The notes below the pieces were generated by a model that searched no databases, was not told the DNA's origin, and saw only the letters and a list, made by a program, of their open reading frames with translations. Shown here piece after piece: positions 26,883 through 37,409 of a stretch of 64,000 nucleotides of DNA; positions within the stretch are counted from its first letter, which is position 1; every line of letters starts with the position of its first letter. Location of the stretch: NCBI GenBank assembly GCA_963783235.1, contig CAWAMN010000001.1, positions 2,390,542 through 2,454,541 of the forward strand, read 5' to 3'. Made by a program: the position numbers and the translations under genes. This stretch comes from Thiohalomonas sp963783235 (GTDB taxonomy: Bacteria > Pseudomonadota > Gammaproteobacteria > Thiohalomonadales > Thiohalomonadaceae).

Positions 26883-27373
26883 CGCCCGGCCGCGCGCTGC
26901 TGACCGCAGCCGCCCTGGGCCTGATTGCCGGCTCCAGGAGCATGATGGCGCCGGCAGTGGTCGCTCGGCAGCTGAACCGAGCCGATCCTTCCTCGGCTCA
27001 TCACGGACGGCATTCGCAACTGAGCGCTGCGACAACCGGCTTGGCCGTTGCTGCGACAACCGGCTTGGCCGTTGCGGAAATCGTGGCCGACAAAACGCCC
27101 GCCGTCGGTTCACGGCTGGAGCCCGCCCCGCTGATTTTCCGGGCCGCCAGTGGGGCGATCTCTTCCGCCGTTCTGGCCTCGCGGTTGGGTGCCGGACGCG
27201 GCTCTTCGGCTGCTATCGGTGCGCTGAGCGCCATCGCCGGGGCTTACGCCTTGGCTTCGGCCAGACGCCGAATCACGGGCACCTACCGCGTGCCGGACCC
27301 GGTGATAGGTGCACTCGAAGACGGTCTGGCGCTCGGCGTTGCCACCTTTGTCGCCGTGAGAAGTCATGGCTGA
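26879..27373 (+). CDS. DUF4126-like membrane protein
   Basis: A 164-residue hydrophobic protein with the DUF4126-like opening LGLIAGSRSMMAPAVVA and the internal EIVADKTP, SRLEPAPLIFR and SGAISSAVLA segments; three or four membrane segments are likely. Function unknown. It starts on a GTG that overlaps the VOC stop, so translation is coupled. A perfect 24-base tandem duplication (27026-27049 and 27050-27073) adds eight residues (AATTGLAV twice) in the loop before EIVADK. This repeat is probably recent, since the copies are identical. Confidence 0.72.
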   Translation: MTPGRALLTAAALGLIAGSRSMMAPAVVARQLNRADPSSAHHGRHSQLSAATTGLAVAATTGLAVAEIVADKTPAVGSRLEPAPLIFRAASGAISSAVLASRLGAGRGSSAAIGALSAIAGAYALASARRRITGTYRVPDPVIGALEDGLALGVATFVAVRSHG

Positions 27374-27529
27374 GGGAATTCGGCTGGAGCTTCGCGCGCC
27401 GGGCGATGCGACCAATGTCGCCCCGGCAGGTTCGAAATGATCCCGACGCACCCGGTTTGGCGCCTCTCCCCACTAGCGATTCTACTTTTAATGGCTAGGC
27501 TTTAAGCAGAGGAACAGGAGAGGAAGGCT

Positions 27530-28786
27530 ATGCCTGGCCAGCGTGCAACGGACCGCCAGTCCAAATTACTACTCGCTTTGGCGCCGACTGCCAAGTTGCG
27601 AAGCCGGTTTTCCGGTGGCGAAGGCCTCTGGGACCGTGCGGTCGACTATGATGCCGGTGGTTTCAGGCGGCCCCGATCCATGGTTCGCGAAGACCGTCAT
27701 GCCTCGGGCGATTACGGGTCGGCCCGCGAATTCAGCACCTTGGCGGAGAATCTCTCCGACGCTGTCCTCATCTTTGATCGGCAACTGCGCTGCCGTTATG
27801 CCAATCCCGCCGTGGAGACCTGCCTGGGCCGCTCACCCGATCGGTTCGTCGGCCGGCGCAACCGCGAGTCGGGCCTGCCTCGCAAGATCACCGCCCTCTG
27901 GAACGATACACTCCGTCTGATGTTTGCCAGTGGTCAGAGGCTTTCCAATGAGTTCTGCCTGGCTACCCCCGGGGGAGAGCGCCATCTCGAAATGCAAGTC
28001 GTCCCGGAAACCGGTGTGAGGGGCGAGGTGGAGATCGCCCTGGTGATTCTTCGTGACACCACCGACCGCAGGGAGGCCGAAAAGGAGCGGCTGCGGACGA
28101 TGGAGGCACTGCAGCAGCGAAATGCGGAGTTGGAGGAGTTCGCATACGTCGCCTCCCACGACCTCAAAGGTCCCTTGAGAACGGCTCACGCCCTCTCCAG
28201 CTGGATCGAGGAGGAAGTGGGAGAGAAGCTCTCGGAGGAGGGGCGCCACCGGATGCAGCTGATGCGCGCGCGGCTGGCGCGAATGGACGAACTAATCAAC
28301 GCGACCCTCGAATTTTCCAACGCCGGACATGCCGCAGGCGGAAACGACGAGGTCTCATCTGCTGACTTGGCGGAAGAGATAGCGAAGGAACACGGCCTTC
28401 CCGACGAGTTCAATGTCTCCATCTCCCCGGCCATGCCCCGGATACGCACGAACCGTACACTGTTCGCCCAGGTACTGACGCACCTGATCGGCAATGCCAT
28501 TGAGCATCATGACCGCGCCGACGGCCGTGTCTGGATGACCTGCCGGGATCTCTACGATGCCTATGAATTTTCCGTGGTGGATGACGGCCCGGGCATCGCG
28601 CCCGAATACCACCAGCGTATCTTCCATATGTTTCAGCGCGGCCCCGTCCCCAAGCTCCACAACGGCTACGGCGTAGGCCTGGCCATCGTCAAGAAAGTGG
28701 TGGAACGCGTCGGCGGACAGATCCGCGTGGATTCGGCGCCCGGCTGGGGTACCACCTTTCGCTTTACGTGGCCCAAGGCGGGTTAA
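27530..28786 (+). CDS. Soluble PAS-domain sensor histidine kinase
   Basis: A 418-residue kinase without membrane segments. A PAS domain (about 70-185; LSDAVLIFDRQLRCRYAN, RDTTDRREAE) precedes a HisKA-type dimerisation helix with the phosphorylated His in FAYVASHDLKGPLR (about 209) and an ATPase domain with N box (HLIGNAIEHH about 320), DDGPGI and GYGVGLAIVKKV. It belongs to the phytochrome-like/HWE-adjacent kinases that often pair with separate receivers. The PAS may bind a cofactor, but no Cys or flavin motif is visible. No response regulator lies next to it. The N-terminal 60 residues are low in similarity to known domains. Confidence 0.88.
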   Translation: MPGQRATDRQSKLLLALAPTAKLRSRFSGGEGLWDRAVDYDAGGFRRPRSMVREDRHASGDYGSAREFSTLAENLSDAVLIFDRQLRCRYANPAVETCLGRSPDRFVGRRNRESGLPRKITALWNDTLRLMFASGQRLSNEFCLATPGGERHLEMQVVPETGVRGEVEIALVILRDTTDRREAEKERLRTMEALQQRNAELEEFAYVASHDLKGPLRTAHALSSWIEEEVGEKLSEEGRHRMQLMRARLARMDELINATLEFSNAGHAAGGNDEVSSADLAEEIAKEHGLPDEFNVSISPAMPRIRTNRTLFAQVLTHLIGNAIEHHDRADGRVWMTCRDLYDAYEFSVVDDGPGIAPEYHQRIFHMFQRGPVPKLHNGYGVGLAIVKKVVERVGGQIRVDSAPGWGTTFRFTWPKAG

Positions 28787-28842
28787 TCCGGAGTGGATCG
28801 GGGTCTTTTGCCGCCCGCGCGACCGCCGACTTTTTGCTCGGC

Positions 28843-30042
28843 TTAGAAGTGCTGTTTTTCCAGCCAGGGGATCATCCGGGAGAATGCCTCTTCAATCTTT
28901 TCCAGGGAAGTGGAGAAGCTGATTCGAAAGGTATTCGCCGTCGACTCGCCGAAAGTGTCCCCCGGAACCGTGCATACGCCCGTCTCCTCCAACATCCTTA
29001 GCGCCACCGAGGAACCATCCGTATTCGCCGGAAGCGACGGCAGGATATAGAAGGCCCCTTGCGGCCAGTAGCCGGTGAGGTACGGCGCCTCGCTCACCAA
29101 CTGCACGACTTTGTCCCTGCGCCGGCGATACTCCGCCAGCATGTCATCGAGAAAACCGCGATCGCCGGTGAGGGCTGCAACCCCGGCCCATTGTGCCGGC
29201 GTGTTGGCCACGGTAGTGGTAAACATGTGGTAGCGACGCAGCGTTTTGATGGCCGCCTCGCTGGCGATGATCCAGCCGATTCTCATGCCCGGCATACTGA
29301 AGGTCTTGGAGAAACTGCTGACGACCATCGTCTGATCGAGATCCGCCGTGCAGCGGATTACGCTGGGATATTCCATGTCGTCGAGCACGAGATGGTCGTA
29401 GACCTCGTCCGAGATCACCTTGACCCCGCGGTAGGCCGCTTCCTGAACGATCGCCTCGACGGTCTCTCTGGGGTACACCACTCCGGTGGGATTGCCCGGG
29501 GAGTTGAGCACTATGGCATAGGTCGACATGCCGATGGCATCGATAACCTCCTGCGGGTCGATCTGGTAGCCCCTTTCGGCGCTGGTGTTAATCGGCTTGA
29601 CCTCGCCTCCGTTCATCCGCACGAGGGGCGCATAGAGCGGAAACGTCGGTTCCGGGATGAGGAATTCCCGACCCGGGGCGGCGGTCGCGCTCAGGGCGAG
29701 GTACAGCGCTTCGGTGGCGCCGGTGGTGACGAGGAAGTTTTCCTCTTTTAACCGTCGCCCGTAACGCTCGGAGTAATAGGAGGCCAACCCGGCAATCAGT
29801 TCGGGCAACCCCGCGTCGAGCGTGTAACCGGTTTGCCCCTCTCTCAGTGCCTGAATATGGCCCTCAATAATATGCTCTGGCGTGGGGAAATCCGGCTGGC
29901 CGATGGAGAGGTGAATCACATCGTCCATTTTGGAGGCCAGATTGACCATCCTTCGAATACCCGGAATCGGCAGAACACGCAAGGCCGGGTTGAAGGTGGG
30001 TTCCCCGCCCGAGTCGATCTCCTGTGCCATATCCTTCGACAT
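28843..30042 (-). CDS. Class I/II PLP-dependent aminotransferase
   Basis: A 399-residue fold-type I aminotransferase. Features: LSIGQPDFPTP near the start (about 45), TTGATEALYLAL (about 106), NSPGNPTG (about 180), SDEVYDHL (about 211), and the PLP-binding Lys246 in SSFSKTFSMPGMRIGW, plus RISFSTS near the end. The group includes aspartate/aromatic and related amino-donor enzymes; substrate not assigned. Cytoplasmic. It is divergent from the hydroxyacid dehydrogenase, amidase and semialdehyde dehydrogenase genes, which share its probable role in nitrogen compound breakdown. Confidence 0.9.
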   Translation of the reverse strand: MSKDMAQEIDSGGEPTFNPALRVLPIPGIRRMVNLASKMDDVIHLSIGQPDFPTPEHIIEGHIQALREGQTGYTLDAGLPELIAGLASYYSERYGRRLKEENFLVTTGATEALYLALSATAAPGREFLIPEPTFPLYAPLVRMNGGEVKPINTSAERGYQIDPQEVIDAIGMSTYAIVLNSPGNPTGVVYPRETVEAIVQEAAYRGVKVISDEVYDHLVLDDMEYPSVIRCTADLDQTMVVSSFSKTFSMPGMRIGWIIASEAAIKTLRRYHMFTTTVANTPAQWAGVAALTGDRGFLDDMLAEYRRRRDKVVQLVSEAPYLTGYWPQGAFYILPSLPANTDGSSVALRMLEETGVCTVPGDTFGESTANTFRISFSTSLEKIEEAFSRMIPWLEKQHF

Positions 30043-30183
30043 CCCTGTCTCCGTCAGCAGTGCAAATCTCCGTACCTATGCGGCGAGCCTAGGTCTCTCT
30101 GGAAAGGTGTCAAGGCGTTTGACCGGGAAGAAGCACCTGTCTAGGGTCATTCGTATCGGCACTGCACACCAGGACTGTTACTG

Positions 30184-31152
30184 ATGGTCGAAGTACTCCC
30201 CACCATTGCCGTTCTGACCGCCCCCGAAGAGGGCTGGCCGCCGGGCCTGGAATCGCTCGAATCCAAAGCCCGGCTTCGCCTGGCGGATTCGCCCGATTCG
30301 CTGCAGGCCGCTCTGCCGGATAGCGACATACTGGTGGTCACCGATTTCCGCACCACTTGGCTGCGGGACGCCTGGCGACAAGCGCGTCGGCTGGAGTGGA
30401 TCCACGCCACCAGTGCAGGCGTGGACACCATCATGTTTCCCGAACTGATCGCCAGCGAGATCCCGGTAACCAATGCGCGCGGGATATTCGACGCCGCCAT
30501 CGCCGAATACGTGCTCGGCCTGATGCTCGCCTTTGCAAAGGATTTTCACGGTACCTTGGGACTTCAGCGCAAACACCAGTGGCGACACCGCGACAGCGAA
30601 CGCATTGCCGGCAAACGGGTTCTGGTCGTCGGTGCCGGATCGATCGGACGGCGAATCGGTCGCTTGGCCCGTGCCGCCGCTATGCATGTGGAAGGAATCG
30701 CCAGCCGGCCCCGGGGAGGCGATGAAGATTTTCAGGCTATCCACGCAGCGGAATCGCTTTACGAACGACTGCCCGGCGCCGATTACGTCGTGATCGCCGC
30801 ACCTCTCACCAGCGCCACCGAGGGTCTGTTCGGTAAGGAGGCCTTTGCCCGGATGCAGCCGGGCGCACGACTGATCAACATCGGCCGGGGCCCCATCGTC
30901 CAGACACAAGCGCTGGTTGAGGCACTGGAAGATGATCAAATCGCCGGGGCCGCACTCGACGTCTTCGAAGACGAACCGCTGCGGGAGGATCACCCCTTGT
31001 GGGACATGCCGCAGGTGATCATCTCGCCGCACATGGCTGGCGACTTCACCGGCTGGCGCGAGGCGCTCGGTGAACAATTTGTCGAGAATTTCCACCGCTG
31101 GCAAAAGGGTAAGCCCCTGACCAACCTCGTCAACAAGAGCCGTTACGGGTAA
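30184..31152 (+). CDS. D-2-hydroxyacid dehydrogenase (GhrA-like)
   Basis: A 322-residue NAD(P)-dependent D-2-hydroxyacid dehydrogenase. The nucleotide-binding GxGxxG is in VVGAGSIGRRIG (about 138-150), and the catalytic residues are in NIGRGPIV (Arg), DVFEDEPL (Glu) and SPHMAG (His, about 290). It would interconvert a 2-ketoacid and a D-hydroxyacid, for example glyoxylate/glycolate or hydroxypyruvate/glycerate. The start is ATG 30184, with AGGA nine bases upstream. The amidase gene begins 21 bases after its stop on the same strand, so an operon with amidase and aldehyde dehydrogenase is likely. Confidence 0.9.
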   Translation: MVEVLPTIAVLTAPEEGWPPGLESLESKARLRLADSPDSLQAALPDSDILVVTDFRTTWLRDAWRQARRLEWIHATSAGVDTIMFPELIASEIPVTNARGIFDAAIAEYVLGLMLAFAKDFHGTLGLQRKHQWRHRDSERIAGKRVLVVGAGSIGRRIGRLARAAAMHVEGIASRPRGGDEDFQAIHAAESLYERLPGADYVVIAAPLTSATEGLFGKEAFARMQPGARLINIGRGPIVQTQALVEALEDDQIAGAALDVFEDEPLREDHPLWDMPQVIISPHMAGDFTGWREALGEQFVENFHRWQKGKPLTNLVNKSRYG

Positions 31153-31172
31153 GAAACAACAGGAGAACACTT

Positions 31173-32610
31173 ATGGACAGGGATGTCGCCGATTTGACCG
31201 CTGCCGAGTTGGCCGCGATGTTCCGGCGCCGCACGCTGTCGCCGGTGGAAGCCGCCGAAGCGGCCCTCGCCCGCATTCGCCGCTACAACCCCATCGTGAA
31301 CGCCTTTTGCCTGGTCGACGAGGCGACCACCCTGGAGGCGGCCCGAGCGGCGGAGGAGCGCCACCTGCGCGGCGACCCCCTGGGCGAACTGGATGGCGTA
31401 CCGGTCGCAATCAAGGATGTTTTCCTCACCCGCGAATGGCCGACGCTGAAAGGCTCCCGTACGGTCGAGCCGGACCAGACCTGGCGTATAGACGCCCCCG
31501 CGGTCGCAGCCCTGCGCCGCCACGGAGCCGTACCGGTAGGAAAGACCACCACGCCGGAGTTCGGCTGGAAAGGGGTAACGGACAACCCGCTGGACGGCAT
31601 CACCCGCAACCCCTGGGATTCCATCCCGTACCGCAGGCGGCTCCAGCGGCGGCAGTGCCGCCGCCATACCGCTGGGTATGGGGGCCCTGGCTCTCGGCAC
31701 GGACGCTGGCGGCTCTATTCGGATCCCCGCCGGATTCTCGGGACTGTTCGGCCACAAACCGACCCATGGCCGGGTCCCCATGTGGCCCGGCAGCCCCTTC
31801 GGCGTTCTTGCCCACCCCGGCCCGATGACGAAAACGGTGGAGGATGCCGCCCTGCTGATGAATGTGCTGACCGAGCCCGATAGCCGCGACGCCAACCTGC
31901 CCCCGGAGAAAACCGATTATGTGAGGGCGCTCGGCAGGGGCGTTGCCGGACTGCGCATCGCCTTTAGTGCCGATCTCGGCTTCGTCAGGGTGGAGCCCGA
32001 AGTGGCCCGGGCGGTTGCCGAAGCCGCCAGCGTGTTTGAATCGCTGGGTGCCACCGTCGAGGCGATCGACCCCGGCTTTCATAATCCCGGGGAGTCGTTC
32101 GGGCGACTGTTCTTCGGCGGGGCCGCCAACGCCCTGCGTGACATCGACGGGGAGAAGCGCCGCCTGATGGATCCCGGGCTGGTCGAGTCCGCGGAAGAGG
32201 CCGCGCAGATGCCCGTGCTCGATTACCTGGCGGCCCAGAATAGCCGTAGCCAACTCCTGGAGCAGATGTCGCGTTTTCACGACCGCTTCGATCTGCTGCT
32301 GACGCCCACTCTGCCGATTGTCGCTTTCGAGGCGGGACGGGAAGTACCTCCCGGCTGGCCGGAACGACGCTGGCCGTCATGGACGCCGTTCACGTTCCCC
32401 TTCAACATGACCGGCCAGCCCGCCTCATCGATACCCTGCGGCTTCACGAGTGGTGGGCTGCCCATCGGGCTGCAACTGGTCGGGGCGCGCCACAATGACG
32501 CGCTGGTTTTACGGGCGGCGCACGCCTTTGAGCAGGCCCGGCCGATAGGGCGTCGGCCGCCGATGCTCGACGATTCCGGAACCGACGACAGGGAGACGAT
32601 TTATGCTTGA
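31173..32610 (+). CDS. Amidase signature family hydrolase, one-base frameshift
   Basis: Across one frameshift this is about 478 residues, the normal family size. The amidase signature Ser-cisSer-Lys triad is present: Lys in PVAIKDVF (about 75), then GGSSGGSAAA with the two Ser (about 155), and the LGTDAGGSIRIPA nucleophile loop. The break is near 31623, between NPWDS and SRTAGGSSGG; the sequence reads through if one C in GATTCCATCCC is extra. Acts on an unknown amide, releasing ammonia and an acid. AGGAG precedes the ATG. It overlaps the aldehyde dehydrogenase by eight bases. Confidence 0.82.
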
Positions 32611-34048
32611 TTCGCCGCTTCTGTCCCGTACCACCGGATACATCGATGGCGCCTGGCAGCCGGGCACGGGCGAGCCGTTTCAGGTGACCAATCCGGCCAA
32701 CGGCGATGTGCTCGCCGAGATAGCCGCCATGGGCGCCGAGGAGACCCGCCAGGCGATAGAGGCCGGGCGCCAGGCCCTGAATCGGCCTGCGGGCCTTGAG
32801 ACCCGGCGCGCATGGCTGAACGGCATCGCCGAGGCGTTGATCGAACATCGCGACGAAATCGGCCGTATTCTGACCCATGAGCATGGCAAGCCCTGGAAGG
32901 AGGGTGTCGGGGAGGTCGACTATGCCGCCGGCTTCTTCCGCTACTGTGCCGAAAACATAGGGCTGCTGAAGCCCTACACGCTTCCGGAAAAACCGCGCGG
33001 GCTGGGCTGGACCGTCTATCACCGCCCGGCCGGCGTGGTGGGTCTCATGACGCCCTGGAACTTCCCCATCGGCATGATTGCCAAGAAACTCTCCGCGGCC
33101 CTGGCGGCCGATTGCAGTTGCGTGGTCAAACCGTCGCGCAAGACACCTCTGACGATGATCGCGCTTTTCGATCTGCTCGACCGGCAACTGGACCTGCCTC
33201 CGGGCAAGGTGAATCTGGTGATGGGTGGCGCCTGCGCCATCACCGACGCCCTTATGGAGCATCCCGATGTCCGGGCCATCAGCTTCACCGGCTCCACGGC
33301 GGTCGGACGACAGCTCATCCGAAAGAGCGCCGATGGCATCAAGCGGCTGACCCTGGAGCTTGGCGGCAACGCCCCGTTCATCGTGTTTGCCGATGCCGAC
33401 CTCGACGAGGCGGCCGCTCAGCTTATCGCCAATAAGTTTCGCGGCGGAGGCCAGACCTGCGTCTGTTCCAACCGAATCTTCGTCGAGCGGAAGGTCGCCC
33501 CCGCCTTTGCCGAAAAATTGGCCGAAAAGGCCGCCGCGCTCAACGTGGGCAACGGCATGGATGTGGACACCGACATCGGCCCCCTCATCGATCGCAGTGG
33601 CTACGAAAAAGTTCGCGCTCACTTGACCGACGCCCTGGAAAAGGGCGCCCGGCTGGTCTCTGGCGGGGACCCCGGCGACTGGTCCGAAGCGCGGGGATTT
33701 TTCCATCCCACGGTCATTCGCGGCGTTGCGCCGGGCATGCTCGTTACCCGCGAAGAGACTTTCGGGCCGCTGGTACCGATCGCCGAGTTCGACAGCGAAA
33801 AGGAGGTCGTGCAACGCGCCAATGACACCGAGTACGGCCTCGCCGCTTACCTGTTCACCGAGGATTTCGAACGCGCCGGCCGTGTGGTATCCCGCCTGGA
33901 ATTCGCCCACGTCGGGTGGAATACCGGTTCGGGACCGACACCCGAGGCGCCTTTTGGCGGCATGAAACACTCCGGTTTCGGGCGCGAAGGCGGCCGCGAG
34001 GGCCTGGTCGAGTTCGTCGAAACGCAAACCGTGGCCAGCAGGCCCTGA
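32603..34048 (+). CDS. gabD: Succinate-semialdehyde dehydrogenase-type NAD(P)-dependent aldehyde dehydrogenase
   Basis: A 481-residue aldehyde dehydrogenase of the succinate-semialdehyde (GabD/SSADH) group. It has TPWNFPIG (about 150), the catalytic Glu in ELGGNAPF (about 253) and GQTCVCSNR (about 287), where the paired Cys of SSADH is seen, and TEYGLAAYLF. The product would be succinate for the citrate cycle. The amidase gene overlaps its start by eight bases, showing tight co-expression, and a GabT-like aminotransferase is 5 kb further on, so GABA degradation is a reasonable hypothesis. Other short semialdehydes cannot be excluded. Confidence 0.88.
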   Translation: MLDSPLLSRTTGYIDGAWQPGTGEPFQVTNPANGDVLAEIAAMGAEETRQAIEAGRQALNRPAGLETRRAWLNGIAEALIEHRDEIGRILTHEHGKPWKEGVGEVDYAAGFFRYCAENIGLLKPYTLPEKPRGLGWTVYHRPAGVVGLMTPWNFPIGMIAKKLSAALAADCSCVVKPSRKTPLTMIALFDLLDRQLDLPPGKVNLVMGGACAITDALMEHPDVRAISFTGSTAVGRQLIRKSADGIKRLTLELGGNAPFIVFADADLDEAAAQLIANKFRGGGQTCVCSNRIFVERKVAPAFAEKLAEKAAALNVGNGMDVDTDIGPLIDRSGYEKVRAHLTDALEKGARLVSGGDPGDWSEARGFFHPTVIRGVAPGMLVTREETFGPLVPIAEFDSEKEVVQRANDTEYGLAAYLFTEDFERAGRVVSRLEFAHVGWNTGSGPTPEAPFGGMKHSGFGREGGREGLVEFVETQTVASRP

Positions 34049-34124
34049 ATCCCGGCGGGCCGGAAGCGGAACGTCGTCAGGTAGTCGACAGTGATCCGGC
34101 ATCAAGGCCTCACCCGCCCGCGAG

Positions 34125-37100
34125 TCAATCGTTCTCCGTTGCCGGCTCCGACCGCTTTCGCAGTGCAGCGTGCCGGACCACACGCTCTGCCGATTGCAGG
34201 GTGAAGTAGATCGTCGCCCCCTCGCCGGGCGCCCCTTCGGCCCACACTTCGCCGCCGTGACGCTGAATAATACGCCGAACGGTCGCGAGCCCGATGCCGG
34301 TCCCCTCAAACTCATTGTGGGCGTGCAGGCGCTCGAATGGCTGGAACAGTTTGTGGGCGTATTCGGCCTCGAAGCCTGCGCCGTTATCCCGGACAAAGAA
34401 GACTTCGCGGCCGGACTCGACACTCTGCCCCACGGATATGCCGGCGTCCGGCCGTTGCGCGGTGAACTTCCAGGCATTTCCGATGAGGTTTTGCAGGGCG
34501 ACGCGCAGCAGGGTGGGATCGCCGAGCGCCCTGAGTCCGGAGGCGATCTCGACGCTCACCTCACGGGTCGGTTCGCTGGCTCGCAGCAGACGGACGATGT
34601 CTCGGGCCATTGCGCTCACATCGACTTGGGCGGGCTGCAGTTCACTTCTGGAAAGACGCGAGAGATCCAGTAATCCGTCTATGAGCGCCCCCATACGGAC
34701 GGTGGCCTGGTTGACCCGTGCGATATAGTCCAGCCCCGTGGCGTCCAGCCGATCACGATAATCCTCGCCGAGCATCTGGGTGAAGCCGTCGATGGCCCGC
34801 AAGGGACCGCGCAGGTCGTGGGAGACCGAATAGGAGAAGGTCTCCAGCTCCCGATTAGCCATCTCCAACTCACGGGTCCGCTCCGAGACCCGCCGTTCCA
34901 AATCTGCCCGGGCGCTGCGCCAGGCCTTTTCGGCCTCCTGCCGACGCTGCTCCCGCTCCGTGGCGTCGATGAGAGTCAGCGTAACCCCCTCGACCCCGCC
35001 GTCCGCACCGAAAAGGGGAGAGAGCGTCCAGTCCCAATAGCGGACATTGCCCGGACTGTGGGGCGATTCGAACGGTTTGGCCGATACACTGAAGGGTTTG
35101 CCCGTCTTGACCACCTCGCGGAAGATGGCCTCGTTTTCAGCACTGGGGAACAGCTCAAAATGCTGCCTGCCGATCAGTTCCTGAATCTGGAGTCCCGCCG
35201 ACAGGGCATAGGCCGCATTGACTTGCAGAAAACGGAATTCGCGGTCCATCACCGCGATTTGGACGTGATTGGTGGCGAATACCGCCTCCAACTCGGCATG
35301 TTTGCGCCGTAAGTCCTCTTCGGTACCTTTGAGCGCCGAGATGTTGCGGACCGACATCAGGACACCCCGAATGCCCCCGTCGGCGCTCCGCAAGGGCACT
35401 TTCGCCACCTGCAGCCAGAGCGGACCGTCGGCCCCCGTGACGTGTTCGATACGCGTCAGCGGCTCGCCTGTCGTGATCACCTGTCGGTCGTCCCTGCGGT
35501 ACTGATCTGCCTCGGCCTCCGGGAACAGTGCGTAATCGGTCTGCCCAATCACCGCCTCCAGTGGCTTGTCGATGAAATTCAAAAAGGCGGAATTGACGGT
35601 TTGGTAGGCAAGCTCGGTGTCCTTTAGCACGACCAAATCGGGGATCGCATCGATAATGGACTGCATCAGGGCGTGCTCTGCCGACAGAGCGTGCTCGGCT
35701 TTTTTGCGCTCGGTGATATCGATGGCCGTGCCGACGTGGCCCGCCACGCGGCCTGCCTGAATCCGTCGAGGGGCGGCAGCGCACAAGGAGAGTCCGCAAC
35801 TCCCCGTCGGCCCGTCGGATGGAGTGCTCGAAGACCGCCTGCTCTCCGGTGGTAAGGACGTGGGAAACCGCTGAGTCCACCTGCTCCTGCGCCCCGGACG
35901 GCAGAAAGGCCCTCAACTTCTCGAAAGAGGGTTCGAAGGCGCGCGGCTCAATGCCGAGGAGGCGATAAAAACCGTCGGACCACCAGCGATTCTCGGTCTC
36001 CGCCTCCCAGCACCAGCTGCCGAGCCCTGCGATCTCCTCCCCATAAGCGAGTCGGCTTTCACTCTCCTGCAGCTGTCGCGCGCTGGCGCGTAACTCGGCC
36101 GTCATCGCCTTCGCCTTCTGCTGCACACGCTTGCGTTCACCCGCGAGCGACCAGATAACCGCAAACAGGAGAAGGTCCACCGTGAGTCCGCCAAAGGCGA
36201 TCAAGAGTGGCTGGTTACTCTCGACGGCCGCATCGAATGAGGGTCGGCTGTGAAAGCGTGCGGTCCACGTGCGGCCTGGCAACTCGATGGTCGTCGTGGT
36301 TCGGTGTGCCGATCGCACCTGTGCGTGACCATCGCCCCCTGCCGGGGCGGAGGTGTATAGGCGCATGCGTTGATCCAGCGGCAGGCCGCCATCGAACAGC
36401 TCAAACCCCAATACGGGTGTGCCCCCTCCCAGAATCCCGTGCATCAGATCCTTGGTGCGAAAGGGGCTGTAGACAAAGCCGAGCAGCGCTGCCCGTCGCT
36501 GCGCGACCGTAGCGGTGGGTAGCCCCGGCTTGTAAACCGGCAGATACATCAGGAAACCGGCCTGCAGGTCTTCCCCGTTCTCCTGCATCAGGGTCACCCG
36601 TCCGGAGACCGAAGGCCGGCCGGTGTCCCGCGCCCGCTCCATGGCGGCACGGCGCACCCTTTCGGATAACATGTCGTAGCCAAAGGCTCGCTGGTTGCGC
36701 GCATCGAACGGTTCCAGATAGATGATGGCGCTATAGAGGTCCCGATCGCCCGCCGGGGTTATGCCGTAATCGGCAAAGCCTTCGGCCTGGATTTTTTCAA
36801 CATGCCTTTCGCGCTCCTCGGGGCGCAGCATCAGAGAGAAACCGACGCCTTGAATGCCGGGATAGAAATCCTGTATTTGCAGGTTTTTGACGTATTGATG
36901 CCACTGCTCGCGCGACACCTCACCATCTAAGGTCTTGAAGAGCGCCACGCCTCCGCGAAGGACCTGCTCATACTCCAGCATGCGTTTGGTGATGCGTTGG
37001 CGCGCATCCTCGACCTCGAACGCGAAGCGATCCTCCGCCCGCTGTTCGATATTTTCGTTGGTAATGTAGGAGGCCAACACCGTGATGAACAGAGAGACCG

Positions 37101-37167
37101 CGAGAACCACCCAGGCTGTGGTCTCATTGTGAAAAATGTCCGCGGGCGTTCGCTTATTGTTTGTCAT
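34125..37167 (-). CDS. CHASE-PAS membrane sensor histidine kinase, one-base frameshift
   Basis: Reading across a frameshift near 35760 gives about 1013 residues. Two membrane segments (about 18-38 and 325-345) flank a CHASE domain (about 45-320; YPGIQGVGFSLML, DLYSAIIYLEPFD). Then come three or four PAS domains, HisKA with the phosphorylated His in SYSVSHDLRGPLR (about 779), and an ATPase domain (NLIGNAWKF, RDNGAGFE, GTGIGLATV). The break falls in the C-terminal part of the first PAS: the next frame resumes as GRVAGHVGTAIDITERK. One extra base is the simplest cause. CHASE domains sense small periplasmic ligands; the ligand and the response regulator are unknown. Confidence 0.85.
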
Positions 37168-37409
37168 TCCGGTCTGTGCAGTACTGTGGGTGTACGTAGA
37201 CCCCTTCCGTTGGGAACTTTGATTGGGGAATAATGCCCCAGAATGGGTCCGGCGCGAAAGCGTCGGCTATTGAAAACGGGTTTTGTTCCTTCTCCCTCAG
37301 GGAGAAGGCCAGGATGAGGGGGATCACAGGAAAAAGCGGATGACCGAAAGTTGTCCCGGTGAACGGATCCGATCACGACAGGTCGTCGCCTGCCCCCCGG
37401 GTTTCAACT
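37168..37409. other. Intergenic stretch with a palindromic half-element
   Basis: Upstream region of the CHASE kinase on the minus strand. It includes a 21-base palindrome at 37288-37308 (CCTTCTCCCT-C-AGGGAGAAGG) followed by AGGATGAGGGGG, closely resembling the left half of the element at 18823 (listed separately). No gene is seen. Confidence 0.4.
37270..37325. repeat. Half-copy of the 18823-type palindromic element
   Basis: ATTGAAAACGGGTTTTGTT, then the CCTTCTCCCT-C-AGGGAGAAGG palindrome and GATGAGGGGG, parallel the left half of the element at 18823 (TGTTGAAAAAAGGTTTTTA, palindrome, GAATGAGGGGG). No matching right half is present. Confidence 0.55.

Noticed and set aside
32444..34477. A 677-residue reading frame antisense to the SSADH gene, and similar long antisense frames at 13557-14375, 15226-16464 and 23179-24477
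   Set aside because: They lie fully opposite well-supported genes, have no domains or ribosome-binding sites, and arise from GC-rich codon bias.
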